A DNA stretch of 64,000 nt. It comes from Gracilimonas sp040882225 (GTDB lineage: Bacteria > Bacteroidota > Rhodothermia > Balneolales > Balneolaceae). Both the position numbers and the translations under genes were made by a program. The stretch lies in assembly GCA_040882225.1 (NCBI GenBank), contig JBBEBR010000013.1:19476-83475 (forward strand), read 5' to 3'. A model generated the notes under the pieces. That model was not told the origin of the DNA. It made no database searches and worked only from the letters and a program-made list of their open reading frames with translations. Positions 26,054 through 34,677 of this stretch are shown in pieces. Each line of letters starts with the position of its first letter. The stretch's first letter is position 1.

Positions 26054-26809
26054 TTACCAAACTGCATTCAAAAAGCTCTCCGGCTGAAAGATTTCATCAC
26101 TTAAGAAATCCGGTATTTTAATGCGAGAGTATTCTTCGAGTAATCCCTTGCTCCCGTTCGCAAAGAAAACCACTTCGGGAGCTATCCACCCTTCTCCTAA
26201 AGGTTCATATTTATTAAACTGTACTTCCTGAAGTGAATTCTGCCTACCGAAAGAAATATTCCGAACAAAAATCAGCCGCTCTTTATCTATCCAAAACTGG
26301 CGGGAGTCCATGCCGGGTTTATCACTTCCCACCACATAAACCGCTCTTCCCTGCCACTCATCTTCATACCATTTTTCTAAATCATACCCGGTTTTTGTGA
26401 GTTGTTCTATTGTGATTTCTGGCTCCTGAGCATACACATCAAATCCTAAAACCAACAAATCATGCACTCTCTCTGCCTCTTGAATTTTCTCTCCATTCGC
26501 AAAGCCATATTGAACTCCATCCCGAAATAGAATTCCATTTCCTCCATCTTTTTCATCAAATTTGATGGCAAGTCGTCCGGGAACCTCCATTGCCTCGAAC
26601 CAAGTTTGGGTTTTTTGAACTTCTCCATCAGGGCCAAAAAAGGTTGTCTTCTGTTCAAAAGTGAGGAACTCGTACCATTTACCTTCGTACTTCTCGTGCA
26701 TCGCCCGAATTACATCTTCACCAGAATTGATATTGGTTTGAGCGAATAAGGTGATGTTTGGCAGGAAAATCATCACACTAAAGAAAAATAACGCGAGCAG
26801 TTTTCTCAT
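26054..26809 (-). CDS. Exported LolA-like protein of unknown function
   Basis: A 251-residue protein with a signal peptide (residues 1-23, MRKLLALFFFSVMIFLPNI, cleavage near LFAQ). The mature part reads like a LolA/LppX-type half-barrel that would cradle a lipid: strand pairs such as WYEFLTFEQKTTFFGPDGEVQKT, RQFWIDKERLIFVRN and EVQFNKYEPLGEGWIAPEVVFF. Similar outer-membrane lipoprotein-sorting-like proteins are common in Bacteroidota. A true LolA is normally shorter (about 200 residues), so I keep the call general. Confidence 0.7.
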   Translation of the reverse strand: MRKLLALFFFSVMIFLPNITLFAQTNINSGEDVIRAMHEKYEGKWYEFLTFEQKTTFFGPDGEVQKTQTWFEAMEVPGRLAIKFDEKDGGNGILFRDGVQYGFANGEKIQEAERVHDLLVLGFDVYAQEPEITIEQLTKTGYDLEKWYEDEWQGRAVYVVGSDKPGMDSRQFWIDKERLIFVRNISFGRQNSLQEVQFNKYEPLGEGWIAPEVVFFANGSKGLLEEYSRIKIPDFLSDEIFQPESFLNAVW

Positions 26810-26892
26810 CAGAATTGGTTAAGGAATTTTTTGAATCGGTTTTTCAATTATAACAACGATCAAAGCTTCTTTTAATGTACGTTCAGAAAACA

Positions 26893-27255
26893 ATAGTGTC
26901 CTAAACGATTTAATATTTTTGAAAATTATTAACATAAATTCTTTCAAGGCTTATTCAAAGCAAGCATATCAATTCTACCCCTCCTATTGTTTCCGGCCTT
27001 GGAATTGTGGGCGGGAGAAGCGAACAGAAGGCTCCGCGTAAGCCTTCGATGCGAAGCAGCCGAGGGCGGCAAAATTTCACACTGGCTCAGTATTATAAGC
27101 TATTATACTGTTGATAGACCTTTGAAAATTTGCAGCGGAGCCATCATGAGCGCCGCCAACAATTCCCAGCCTTGACTTTTTGGTTACTTTTGTGTCAAGA
27201 CAAAAGTAACACCCCTGCATTTTTAGAATGCTGCTAAAATCGTTTAGGACACTAT
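26893..27255. mobile_element. MITE-like element with perfect 19-bp terminal inverted repeats
   Basis: ATAGTGTCCTAAACGATTT at 26893-26911 is repeated exactly in inverse at 27237-27255, bounding 363 bp with no transposase. If the ends are taken as GTGTCC..GGACAC, a TA lies at both outer borders, as in IS630/Tc1-type insertions. Inside are a 7-bp stem (27027-27033 / 27041-27047) and a 10-bp stem GTTACTTTTG / CAAAAGTAAC (27183-27192 / 27201-27210). The 26990-27160 core is more GC-rich than its surroundings. The short flanks 26810-26892 and 27256-27336 hold nothing recognisable. Confidence 0.72.
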
Positions 27256-27336
27256 AGATCAGAAAAGAAAAATTTCATCCGGAAGGAAGAAAAGAATCTT
27301 ACCCTGCAAACACTTATTTTTGGCGAAAAGGATTTC

Positions 27337-27882
27337 ATGAAAATATATACCAAAAAAGGCGATACGGGTGAAACATCCCTCTTTGGAGGGCAGCGGGTTT
27401 CTAAAAGTTCTAAAAGAATTGATTCCTACGGTACAGTGGATGAATTAAATTCCATTTTAGGAATGGCGGCTGCATTCGGACTTTCAGAAAAGGGAGCGGA
27501 GTTGGTGAATTCGGTGCAAAAGCAATTGTTTGTTTTGGGCGCAGATTTAGCAACGCCAAAATCCCGCGAGGTTCGGATTAACAGAATCCAAGATGAGGAA
27601 GTTGAATTTCTGGAGAAAGCGATCGACCAAATGGAGAAAAAACTGGAGCCTCTCAAAAACTTCATTTTGCCGGGTGGTTCTGAAGCTGGTGCTGCCCTGC
27701 ATTTTGCGAGAACCGTTTGCCGAAGAGCCGAACGAATTACGGTGGAATGCCGCCACAAAGAAGAAATTTCGGAAGTTGCAATTAAATATATAAACCGCCT
27801 TTCCGACTTCCTTTTTGTACTGGCTCGTTTTGAAAATTCCGCCGCCGGAACCGCAGAACAACCCTGGATTCCTTCCCAATAA
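27337..27882 (+). CDS. PduO-type cob(I)alamin adenosyltransferase
   Basis: A 181-residue enzyme that transfers the adenosyl group of ATP to cob(I)alamin to make adenosylcobalamin. The N-terminal MKIYTKKGDTGETSLFGGQRVSK is the ATP-binding signature. RIDSYGTVDELNSILG and the later FILPGGSEAGAALHFARTVCRRAER complete the family core at trimer interfaces. No cobalamin genes are adjacent, so it probably serves salvage of imported corrinoid. It begins 82 bp after the MITE-like element. Confidence 0.94.
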   Translation: MKIYTKKGDTGETSLFGGQRVSKSSKRIDSYGTVDELNSILGMAAAFGLSEKGAELVNSVQKQLFVLGADLATPKSREVRINRIQDEEVEFLEKAIDQMEKKLEPLKNFILPGGSEAGAALHFARTVCRRAERITVECRHKEEISEVAIKYINRLSDFLFVLARFENSAAGTAEQPWIPSQ

Positions 27883-27999
27883 ACATGGCAATACCAAAAG
27901 GGTAAAAAATATCAATCAGAAACCAACTCTGATTTCCCAGCTATTCAAGACTGGATTCAGCAACTTACAACCATCATAAATTCAAGAAAATAATACGTT

Positions 28000-29352
28000 A
28001 TGGCATTAATAATCTCCGTTTCCGGAATAAGAGGAATTTTTGGTACTGATTTAACCCCAGAAAATCTGGCGCGATTTACCGCCGCTTATGGAACATGGTT
28101 AAAAGGAGGAACCGTTGTAGTGGGCCGCGACTCGCGCGTTACCGGAAAAATTTGCGAAGACATTGTGGCGGCTACTCTTGCAAGCGTGGGTTGTGATGTT
28201 ATTAAAATTGGCATTGCACCCACTCCAACAGTAGCTATGGCTGTTTTGAACCACAAAGCCGCCGGTGGAATTATCATTTCAGCGAGCCATAATCCTGCCG
28301 AATGGAATGCCCTTAAACTGCTTAATGAAAAGAGCGAATTTCTTGATTCTGAGCAAGGCGCGGAAATGATTGCAATCTCAGAATCCGGCAAATTTTCCTA
28401 TCAGCCTTATGATAAAATTGGGGTAATTCGCGAGAATAAAGATGCCTTGGATCATCATATTCAAAAAATTCTGGACCTTCCTTACATCAATGCAGATGAA
28501 ATTGCCGCGCAGAACTTTTCCGTAGCCGTTGATGCTGTGAATGGCGCCGGCTCGGAAGCTCTTCCCAAAATGCTTGAAAAATTGGGGGTGAAAACGATAC
28601 ACAAAATTCACTGCACACCGAATGGGATTTTCCCTCATAATCCCGAGCCTCTGCCAGAGCATTTAACGGAAATTTGTGATTTAGTGAAAGAAACCGGGGC
28701 AGATCTGGGCGTTGTGACCGATCCCGATGCCGACCGTCTCGCACTTGTTGATAATACCGGCAAACTTTTTGGCGAAGAATACACTCAAGCCGCCGCTTTT
28801 GATTTCATCCTGTCGAAGAATGCGGGAAGTTGCGCTACCAATCTCTCTTCTTCCAGGGTTTCAGATGATGTTGCCCGGAAGTATGGCCAAACCTGCCATC
28901 GGTCTGCAGTTGGAGAAATTAATGTGGTAAAGAAAATGCAGGAGCAAAAAGCGGTAATTGGCGGTGAGGGAAATGGTGGGGTGATAAGCCCTGATTTGCA
29001 TTATGGCCGTGATGCGCTGGTAGGAACCGCCATGATTTTACAGCTGCTTGCTGAACGAAAAATGAGCTCCGCCGAGTATCGTGCTACGCTCCCGGATTAC
29101 TTCATGAGTAAAAATAAAATTCAGCTTAATGAATTAGGCAAAGATGCCGACGATGTACTCGAAATGGTGAAAAATCATTACGCTGAGTTAAAACCTAACA
29201 CCATTGACGGTGTCAGAATTGATTTTGACGAGGGCTGGGTTCATCTTAGAAAATCCAATACAGAACCAATTATCAGAATTTATTCGGAAGGCCGTACTCC
29301 AGAGGCTGCCAAGGGCTTTGCAAATAAGATTTATGATGTAATCGGGCAATAA
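28000..29352 (+). CDS. glmM: Phosphoglucosamine mutase (phosphohexomutase family)
   Basis: A 450-residue alpha-D-phosphohexomutase. Catalytic Ser96 lies in ISASHNP, the metal loop is DPDADRLALVD (about residues 240-250), the sugar-binding loop is GGEGNGGV, and the phosphate-binding loop is SNTEPIIRIYSEG near the C-terminus. It most likely converts glucosamine-6-P to glucosamine-1-P for cell-wall UDP-GlcNAc. A phosphoglucomutase or phosphomannomutase role cannot be excluded from sequence alone. It stands 117 bp after the adenosyltransferase, with nothing recognisable between. Confidence 0.88.
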   Translation: MALIISVSGIRGIFGTDLTPENLARFTAAYGTWLKGGTVVVGRDSRVTGKICEDIVAATLASVGCDVIKIGIAPTPTVAMAVLNHKAAGGIIISASHNPAEWNALKLLNEKSEFLDSEQGAEMIAISESGKFSYQPYDKIGVIRENKDALDHHIQKILDLPYINADEIAAQNFSVAVDAVNGAGSEALPKMLEKLGVKTIHKIHCTPNGIFPHNPEPLPEHLTEICDLVKETGADLGVVTDPDADRLALVDNTGKLFGEEYTQAAAFDFILSKNAGSCATNLSSSRVSDDVARKYGQTCHRSAVGEINVVKKMQEQKAVIGGEGNGGVISPDLHYGRDALVGTAMILQLLAERKMSSAEYRATLPDYFMSKNKIQLNELGKDADDVLEMVKNHYAELKPNTIDGVRIDFDEGWVHLRKSNTEPIIRIYSEGRTPEAAKGFANKIYDVIGQ

Positions 29353-29400
29353 TTTCAGGCTGAATTTATTCTTATATTGGAACTTAATTCCCCATAAAAA

Positions 29401-30285
29401 ATGCACTCTATGAAGCAGTTATCCTTAATTTTCGTCTTGTTACTTTTTATATGTGATGCCTTTGCTCAAGAAGTTCATCACCAGGCATCACTTGCGGAGG
29501 ATGACGTTGTTTATACCGAACAAGATGTTGCTATTTTCTCGGATATCATTCAGAAATTTGAAGCAAAAAAAAATGAGTCTATTGGTGAACTGATACCGGA
29601 AATCGGGGCTTATTTTTTAGGCAATGAATATGTGGCTCATACTTTGGAAGTGACCGATCAAGAAAAGCTAATCGTGAATTTAAGGGAGCTTGACTGCACC
29701 ACTTATGCTGAGAATCTTCTCGCACTTGCCCGAACGCTGAAATCAGAAAACGCTACGTTTCAGCAGTTCACAAAAGAGTTGGATAAAATTCGTTATCGGG
29801 ATGGTAAACGTGGTGAATATCCAACACGACTGCATTATTTTAGCGAATGGATTTACGACAAAAAGGATAATAATTTAGCGACCACTCCAGCCGATAGCTT
29901 CGGAAAACCATTTTCGAACAAAATCAATTTTATGTCTACTCATACCGACAGCTATAAGCACCTGCAAAATAACGCCGAATTTGTTTCAGAGATAAAAGAG
30001 CAGGAAGAGGAGATTTCAAACAAAAACTATTTTTATATCCCAAAAGAGGAAATTGCCACTAACGAGCATTTGTTAAAAGAGGGGGATATTGTTGGCATCA
30101 CTACCAATATTGCCGGACTTGATGTAGCGCATGTTGGCGTGCTTGTGGAACAAAACGGACACATGCACTTGATGCATGCCTCACAAAGTAAGTTAAAAGT
30201 GGAAATTTCCGACAGACCCATTGCAGGATATTTGAAACCAAACTCAACACATACCGGGATTATGATTGCCCGGCCATTAAATTAA
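29401..30285 (+). CDS. DUF1460 exported amidase-like cysteine hydrolase
   Basis: A 294-residue protein with a signal peptide (residues 4-22, ending CDAFAQ). The DUF1460 domain belongs to the NlpC/P60 superfamily. Cys99 in RELDCTTYAEN is the predicted nucleophile and the His of LDVAHVGVLVEQ (about residue 244) the base. Known members act as N-acetylmuramoyl-L-alanine amidases on peptidoglycan fragments in the periplasm, so cell-wall turnover is likely. It ends 5 bp before msrB, suggesting one transcript. Confidence 0.9.
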   Translation: MHSMKQLSLIFVLLLFICDAFAQEVHHQASLAEDDVVYTEQDVAIFSDIIQKFEAKKNESIGELIPEIGAYFLGNEYVAHTLEVTDQEKLIVNLRELDCTTYAENLLALARTLKSENATFQQFTKELDKIRYRDGKRGEYPTRLHYFSEWIYDKKDNNLATTPADSFGKPFSNKINFMSTHTDSYKHLQNNAEFVSEIKEQEEEISNKNYFYIPKEEIATNEHLLKEGDIVGITTNIAGLDVAHVGVLVEQNGHMHLMHASQSKLKVEISDRPIAGYLKPNSTHTGIMIARPLN

Positions 30286-30290
30286 TTTAC

Positions 30291-30737
30291 ATGACTACCT
30301 GGCCTGAAATTATTTCCATCGCAAAAAATGGTAATCCAGAACCTGACCGGCGTGTAGAGAAATCACCGGAAGAATGGAAAGAAATTCTTAGTGCTGAAGA
30401 ATTTCAAGTTACACGGCTGAAAGGAACTGAGCGCCCCGGTTCAAGCGAGATGTGTTACCGTTTTGATCCCGGCCTTTATGCCTGCGTTTGTTGCGGAACT
30501 GAGCTTTTTGACGCCACTCAAAAATTTGAGAGTAGTTCTGGTTGGCCTTCATTCACGCAGCCGGTTAAAGAAAATGCCGTTAAATATGAAAGTGATTCTT
30601 CGCACGGAATGGTTCGAATTGAAGCACTTTGCAATGTTTGTGATGCTCATCTTGGCCATGTTTTCCCCGACGGACCACAACCCAGCGGTTTGCGATATTG
30701 CGTAAATGCGGTGAGCTTAAAGAAAGTTGAGGATTAA
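30291..30737 (+). CDS. msrB: Peptide methionine-R-sulfoxide reductase
   Basis: A 148-residue MsrB that repairs Met-R-sulfoxide in proteins. Catalytic Cys137 lies in GLRYCVNAVSL. The structural zinc site uses Cys65/Cys68 (CVCCGTELF) and Cys114/Cys117 (CNVCDAH). SSSGWPSF and HLGHVFPDGP are the active-site phrases. Cys55 (EMCYRF) sits where a resolving cysteine is often found. There is no signal peptide, so it is cytoplasmic, and no MsrA domain is fused. Confidence 0.96.
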   Translation: MTTWPEIISIAKNGNPEPDRRVEKSPEEWKEILSAEEFQVTRLKGTERPGSSEMCYRFDPGLYACVCCGTELFDATQKFESSSGWPSFTQPVKENAVKYESDSSHGMVRIEALCNVCDAHLGHVFPDGPQPSGLRYCVNAVSLKKVED

Positions 30738-30759
30738 GCCTTACCTAACTCACATGAAT

Positions 30760-32103
30760 TTATTTTAACAAGATCATCTTTCTGCTCATCACGCTCTCTC
30801 CCGCTTTCAAGCGATAGATATAAACACCACTCGTCAGTTCTCCGCTGATATTATTAGCATCGAATGTAACGCTATGCACGCCGGCAGTCTGCGAACCGTT
30901 CACCAATCGGGCAACTTCCTGGCCTACAACATTATACACACTCAACTCCACATGAGTAGCTTTATTCAGACTGTAATTTATTATCGTACTCGGGTTAAAT
31001 GGGTTCGGATAATTCGGTGAGAGTTGAATTTTATCAGCTAAATCCTGTTGACCTTCTGTACTGGTAATAATACCTCCGAAAGATGCTGCTGTGGCAATAT
31101 TCAGCTGTGTAATCTTTTTAACCAAATTCATATTCAGTTGTGCATAGGTATCATTGGAAGTATGGTAATAGGGATTAGACTGGTAATATTGGTGTGATGA
31201 CCATGGCGCATTTTCAATAATTAAAATGGAAGGATATCCTTCATCAGAAAAAGATTGGTGATCACTATAATTCCCAGTCCGGAAAGGGGAACCGTTTGTA
31301 ATCAATCCAATAGAAAAATCATCGTTAGCTTTTAAAAACTCTTCCCCAAGCATAACCGACTCATTTACAGCCTGACCCTCCAATTTTACAAGAGAAGCAT
31401 ATTCGTAATTGTTATTAAAGCCAATCATATCTACGGAAATCATTCCCATAATTTCTTCATCTTTTGCGAATGCCTCCTGTGCGTAATGAATACTACCATG
31501 GTGATTTCCTGAGTAATGACCTGCTCCTGCTCCTACTTCTTCCGCACCAAAAGCTACAAGTTTTATTGTGTACTCACTTGCAAATCGATGGGTTGGATCT
31601 GTCATGATTCTGGCCATTTCAAGAATAGCCGCAACACCCGTTGCATTATCATCCGCACCCGGAGCTTCTATTGTATCCCAATTCCCACCATTCCAATTAC
31701 CATCTCTATTTGCGGTTGCATCCATATGAGCACCAAAAACATAAGATTGATCGGGGTGAGTTTCGCCTTCGATGGTGGCGATCACATTATACTGTGGTTG
31801 CTGGTTGTAAGGAGATGCCGCCGATTGAATATAGAACGTGTCAATTTCCACAGAAGTGAGCCCCGGAATTTCATCAAAAGCAGCTTTTATATATACAGCA
31901 GCACTATCAATACCGGGAGTGAAAGTAATGCGGCTTTTTGTTCCTCCGGCATCTTCCAGAATTTTAATATGATCACTTAGATTGTCGACAGATACTTCAT
32001 CTATCATCTCAAAAATGGTTTCTTCAAGACTCTGTGCAGTAACAGAATTCAGATTAATTGTGAATGCAATGAGTAGTAAACAAATTTTACTTACAGTTTT
32101 CAA
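30760..32103 (-). CDS. Secreted M28 aminopeptidase with type IX secretion C-terminal domain
   Basis: A 447-residue exported zinc peptidase. A signal peptide covers residues 1-23 (ending VTAQS). The M28 core shows the metal ligands in order: AHMDA, GADDNATGVA, GAEEVG, VDMIG and SDHQSF. Residues from about 365 form a Por-secretion tail (YPNPFNPSTIINYSL ... SGVYIYRLKAGE ... KMILLK), so it should cross the outer membrane through the T9SS and be anchored or released. It is convergent with msrB and solitary, so probably a nutrient peptidase. Confidence 0.93.
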   Translation of the reverse strand: MKTVSKICLLLIAFTINLNSVTAQSLEETIFEMIDEVSVDNLSDHIKILEDAGGTKSRITFTPGIDSAAVYIKAAFDEIPGLTSVEIDTFYIQSAASPYNQQPQYNVIATIEGETHPDQSYVFGAHMDATANRDGNWNGGNWDTIEAPGADDNATGVAAILEMARIMTDPTHRFASEYTIKLVAFGAEEVGAGAGHYSGNHHGSIHYAQEAFAKDEEIMGMISVDMIGFNNNYEYASLVKLEGQAVNESVMLGEEFLKANDDFSIGLITNGSPFRTGNYSDHQSFSDEGYPSILIIENAPWSSHQYYQSNPYYHTSNDTYAQLNMNLVKKITQLNIATAASFGGIITSTEGQQDLADKIQLSPNYPNPFNPSTIINYSLNKATHVELSVYNVVGQEVARLVNGSQTAGVHSVTFDANNISGELTSGVYIYRLKAGESVMSRKMILLK

Positions 32104-32156
32104 ATTCGGTCCTTTTGTTTTGATGTTAAATTTTTCTTTTCTCTACTTGAATTTTT

Positions 32157-32546
32157 TTACCAGGGATTTTCCAAATCTTCTTTTTTGTAGGTATGCTCTT
32201 TAAAATGAAACATGCTGCCTCTGTCTTCTTTCAGGAGCAGTGGATCATTCCCAAACAACCTGAAAAGTAATGCAATTGGAGTGACTATTAAATAGAATAT
32301 CACCGAAAGAAGTACTCTTGAATTAATCCAGCCCAGGATTTCAGCAAGTGTATACCAAGCCCACACAATTCGAATTCCTATAGGCGCTACAGCTAAACTT
32401 AGCACGCCGATAATTAAAGCTGCATAGGCGAATGTTTCGTTCTGAAAGATAGCTCCGATTACGAGCAAACCTGTAACAATTACCAATTGCGTTTTGGGAG
32501 TATCAGGGTCTTTTCGGATAACATCCAGCGAGCGAGTTTCCATCAT
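32157..32546 (-). CDS. SxtJ-family small membrane protein
   Basis: A 129-residue protein with three hydrophobic segments (about residues 20-37, 40-66 and 79-99) and a charged C-terminus. It matches the SxtJ family, named from the saxitoxin cluster, whose members sit beside NodU-type carbamoyltransferases in many bacteria. Its start lies 1 bp after the DUF5989 stop, so the two are tightly coupled with the carbamoyltransferase. Its biochemical role is unknown. Confidence 0.82.
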   Translation of the reverse strand: MMETRSLDVIRKDPDTPKTQLVIVTGLLVIGAIFQNETFAYAALIIGVLSLAVAPIGIRIVWAWYTLAEILGWINSRVLLSVIFYLIVTPIALLFRLFGNDPLLLKEDRGSMFHFKEHTYKKEDLENPW

Positions 32547-32547
32547 G

Positions 32548-32697
32548 CTAAAACAAGGTGTAGATGAACGGAGCTATTGATGAACCGCCGCCAATCACAA
32601 TCAGAAAGCCAAGCAGAAGCAACACAACTATCACCGGAGCCAGCCAGAATTTTTTCCGCTGCCTCATAAAATTCCATAAATCTTTAAGTGTATCCAT
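32548..32697 (-). CDS. DUF5989-family single-span membrane microprotein
   Basis: A 49-residue reading frame from ATG 32697 to TAG 32548, beginning MDTLKDLWNFMRQRKKFW, then a single hydrophobic helix (LAPVIVVLLLLGFLIVIGGG) and a short tail ending FIYTLF. It lies 8 bp after the carbamoyltransferase and 1 bp before SxtJ. The small size makes it easy to miss. DUF5989 proteins are typical of these trios; I infer that it helps anchor the enzyme to the membrane. Confidence 0.85.
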   Translation of the reverse strand: MDTLKDLWNFMRQRKKFWLAPVIVVLLLLGFLIVIGGGSSIAPFIYTLF

Positions 32698-32705
32698 TTC
32701 TGATT

Positions 32706-34550
32706 TTAGTCTTTTTCAAATGTAAGTTTTTTCTTCCATTCAGGCTGATTATTCTTTGCAAAAACATATTCACCAATAATTAAATAATCCATTTCCGTAT
32801 TCATAAAGCACCGGTATGCGTCTTCCGGTGTGCAAACAATAGGTTCTCCACGCACGTTAAAACTTGTATTTACCACCATTCCACAGCCCGTTTGTTCTTT
32901 GAACGCCTTGATTAAATTCCAATATCGTAGATTGGTTTGTCGATGAACCGTCTGAATTCTCGCGGAAAAATCTATGTGCGTAATTGCGGGATAAGCTGAT
33001 CGTTGAAACTCCATTTTTTCACGCAATGGTAATCGATGATAATCTTGAGGTAATTCATTTCGTAAAGATTTTTTTACTGGCTGAACAAAAAGCATATATG
33101 GTGATTCGCTATTCATTTCGAAATATTCAGCAACATCCTCTGCCAAAACCGATGGGGCGAATGGCCGAAACGATTCCCTGTATTTGATTTTCAGATTCAA
33201 CTTTTTCTGCATTTCCGGATTTCGGGGATCAGCCAGGATACTTCGGTTTCCCAATGCACGCGGGCCGAATTCCATCCTTCCCTGAAACCAGCCAATCACA
33301 TTTCCATCAGCTAATAAATTTGCCACTTCTGTGTAAAGCTGATCTTCGGTCAACTTCTTATAAACCGGTTTAAATTTTTGAATGGAGGTAAGCAATTCAA
33401 ATTCCTCAAACTGCGGCCCCAGGAAACTTCCTTTCATTGCATCCGGCCTTTCGGGAATACGAGGTTTCTCAAAATAAATATGGTAAGCAGCTAAAGCCGC
33501 TCCTGTGGCTCCACCGGCATCCCCCGCTGCGGGTTGAACATATATTTCATCAAAGATTTTTTCCTTTTGGATTACTCCATTTGCAACGCAGTTCAGAGCC
33601 ACACCGCCCGCCATACAAAGTTTTTTCGCCCCGGTAATCTTTTGGGCTTCTGTTGCCATTTTCACAACTATTTCTTCCGTCACTTGCTGAATCGCGAGTG
33701 CCAAATCAGCTTCATGTTGATGAAGCTCTCCTTCATCCTCCCGCCTCGGAAATCCAAATAGAGCTTCCCATTTGGCATCATTCACCATTCGCAAGCCGGT
33801 AGCATAATTGAAATATTTTTGATTTAGATAAATGGAGCCATCATCCCCTATTTCAACCAATTCTGATTTAATTTTTTGGATGTATTCCTGTAAAAGCACG
33901 GAATTCGGGTCACCATAAGGAGCGAGGCCCATCAGTTTATACTCTCCGGAATTCACTTTAAAACCCAAATAGTAGGTAAAAGCGGAATATAAAAGTCCGA
34001 CGGAGTGAGGAAAGGTTAGTTCTCGTTTTATGGTGATATCCATTCCCTTACCATAACAAATAGAGGCGGTTGCCCACTCGCCAACTCCGTCTATAGTTAA
34101 AATAGCGGCTTCATCAAAAGGAGAAGGATAGAAAGCACTCGCGGCATGGCTTAGATGATGCTCAGGAAACAGCAATTTCATTTTCTTTCTGTCATACTCC
34201 CCAATTTTGTGCAGCTCATCATGAATTAGTTTTTTGAGAAACATTTTTTCTTTCAGCCAAACCGGCATGGCAGTTATGAAAGATTTTAGGCCTCTTGGCG
34301 CGAAGGAAAGATACGTCTCCAGCAAACGCTCGAATTTAAGCAGGGGTTTGTCGTAGAAAGCAATGGCATCAATTTCATGGAGATTTATGCCGGCATCCTG
34401 CAGGCAAAATCTCACCGCATGGGATGGGAAACCAGCATCTTGTTTTTTTCGGGTAAAACGCTCTTCCTGAGCAGCAGATAGGATTTCTCCATTCTGCACC
34501 AGGCAGGCCGCGGAATCGTGATAAAAAGCTGAAATACCGAGAATGTTCAT
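32706..34550 (-). CDS. NodU/CmcH-family carbamoyltransferase
   Basis: A 614-residue enzyme from ATG 34550 (MNILGISAFYHDSAACLV). The frame is open to 34571, but the family starts at this Met. The N-terminal Kae1-like ASKHA domain holds the metal site HHLSHAASAF and TIDGVGEWAT; the C-terminal domain begins in EFGPRALGNRSILADPR and ends with TSFNVRGEPIVCTPEDA. The family moves a carbamoyl group from carbamoyl phosphate to a sugar or metabolite hydroxyl. No glycosyltransferase or natural-product gene is adjacent, so the acceptor is unknown. It heads the trio with DUF5989 and SxtJ. Confidence 0.93.
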   Translation of the reverse strand: MNILGISAFYHDSAACLVQNGEILSAAQEERFTRKKQDAGFPSHAVRFCLQDAGINLHEIDAIAFYDKPLLKFERLLETYLSFAPRGLKSFITAMPVWLKEKMFLKKLIHDELHKIGEYDRKKMKLLFPEHHLSHAASAFYPSPFDEAAILTIDGVGEWATASICYGKGMDITIKRELTFPHSVGLLYSAFTYYLGFKVNSGEYKLMGLAPYGDPNSVLLQEYIQKIKSELVEIGDDGSIYLNQKYFNYATGLRMVNDAKWEALFGFPRREDEGELHQHEADLALAIQQVTEEIVVKMATEAQKITGAKKLCMAGGVALNCVANGVIQKEKIFDEIYVQPAAGDAGGATGAALAAYHIYFEKPRIPERPDAMKGSFLGPQFEEFELLTSIQKFKPVYKKLTEDQLYTEVANLLADGNVIGWFQGRMEFGPRALGNRSILADPRNPEMQKKLNLKIKYRESFRPFAPSVLAEDVAEYFEMNSESPYMLFVQPVKKSLRNELPQDYHRLPLREKMEFQRSAYPAITHIDFSARIQTVHRQTNLRYWNLIKAFKEQTGCGMVVNTSFNVRGEPIVCTPEDAYRCFMNTEMDYLIIGEYVFAKNNQPEWKKKLTFEKD

Positions 34551-34677
34551 TGCAGTGCTGATTTGGCGCAAAAGATACTAACTGAGCTATCTAAATCACA
34601 TTATGAATAACACTACATTTTAATACGAGCTATACTTTCGTATTTTCTCGCTCAATTTTCATCTACCTGAAATATAT

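Noticed and set aside
26987..27175. A 62-codon frame inside the MITE-like element
   Set aside because: It lies in the GC-richer, hairpin-containing core with no recognisable motif or start context; probably chance.
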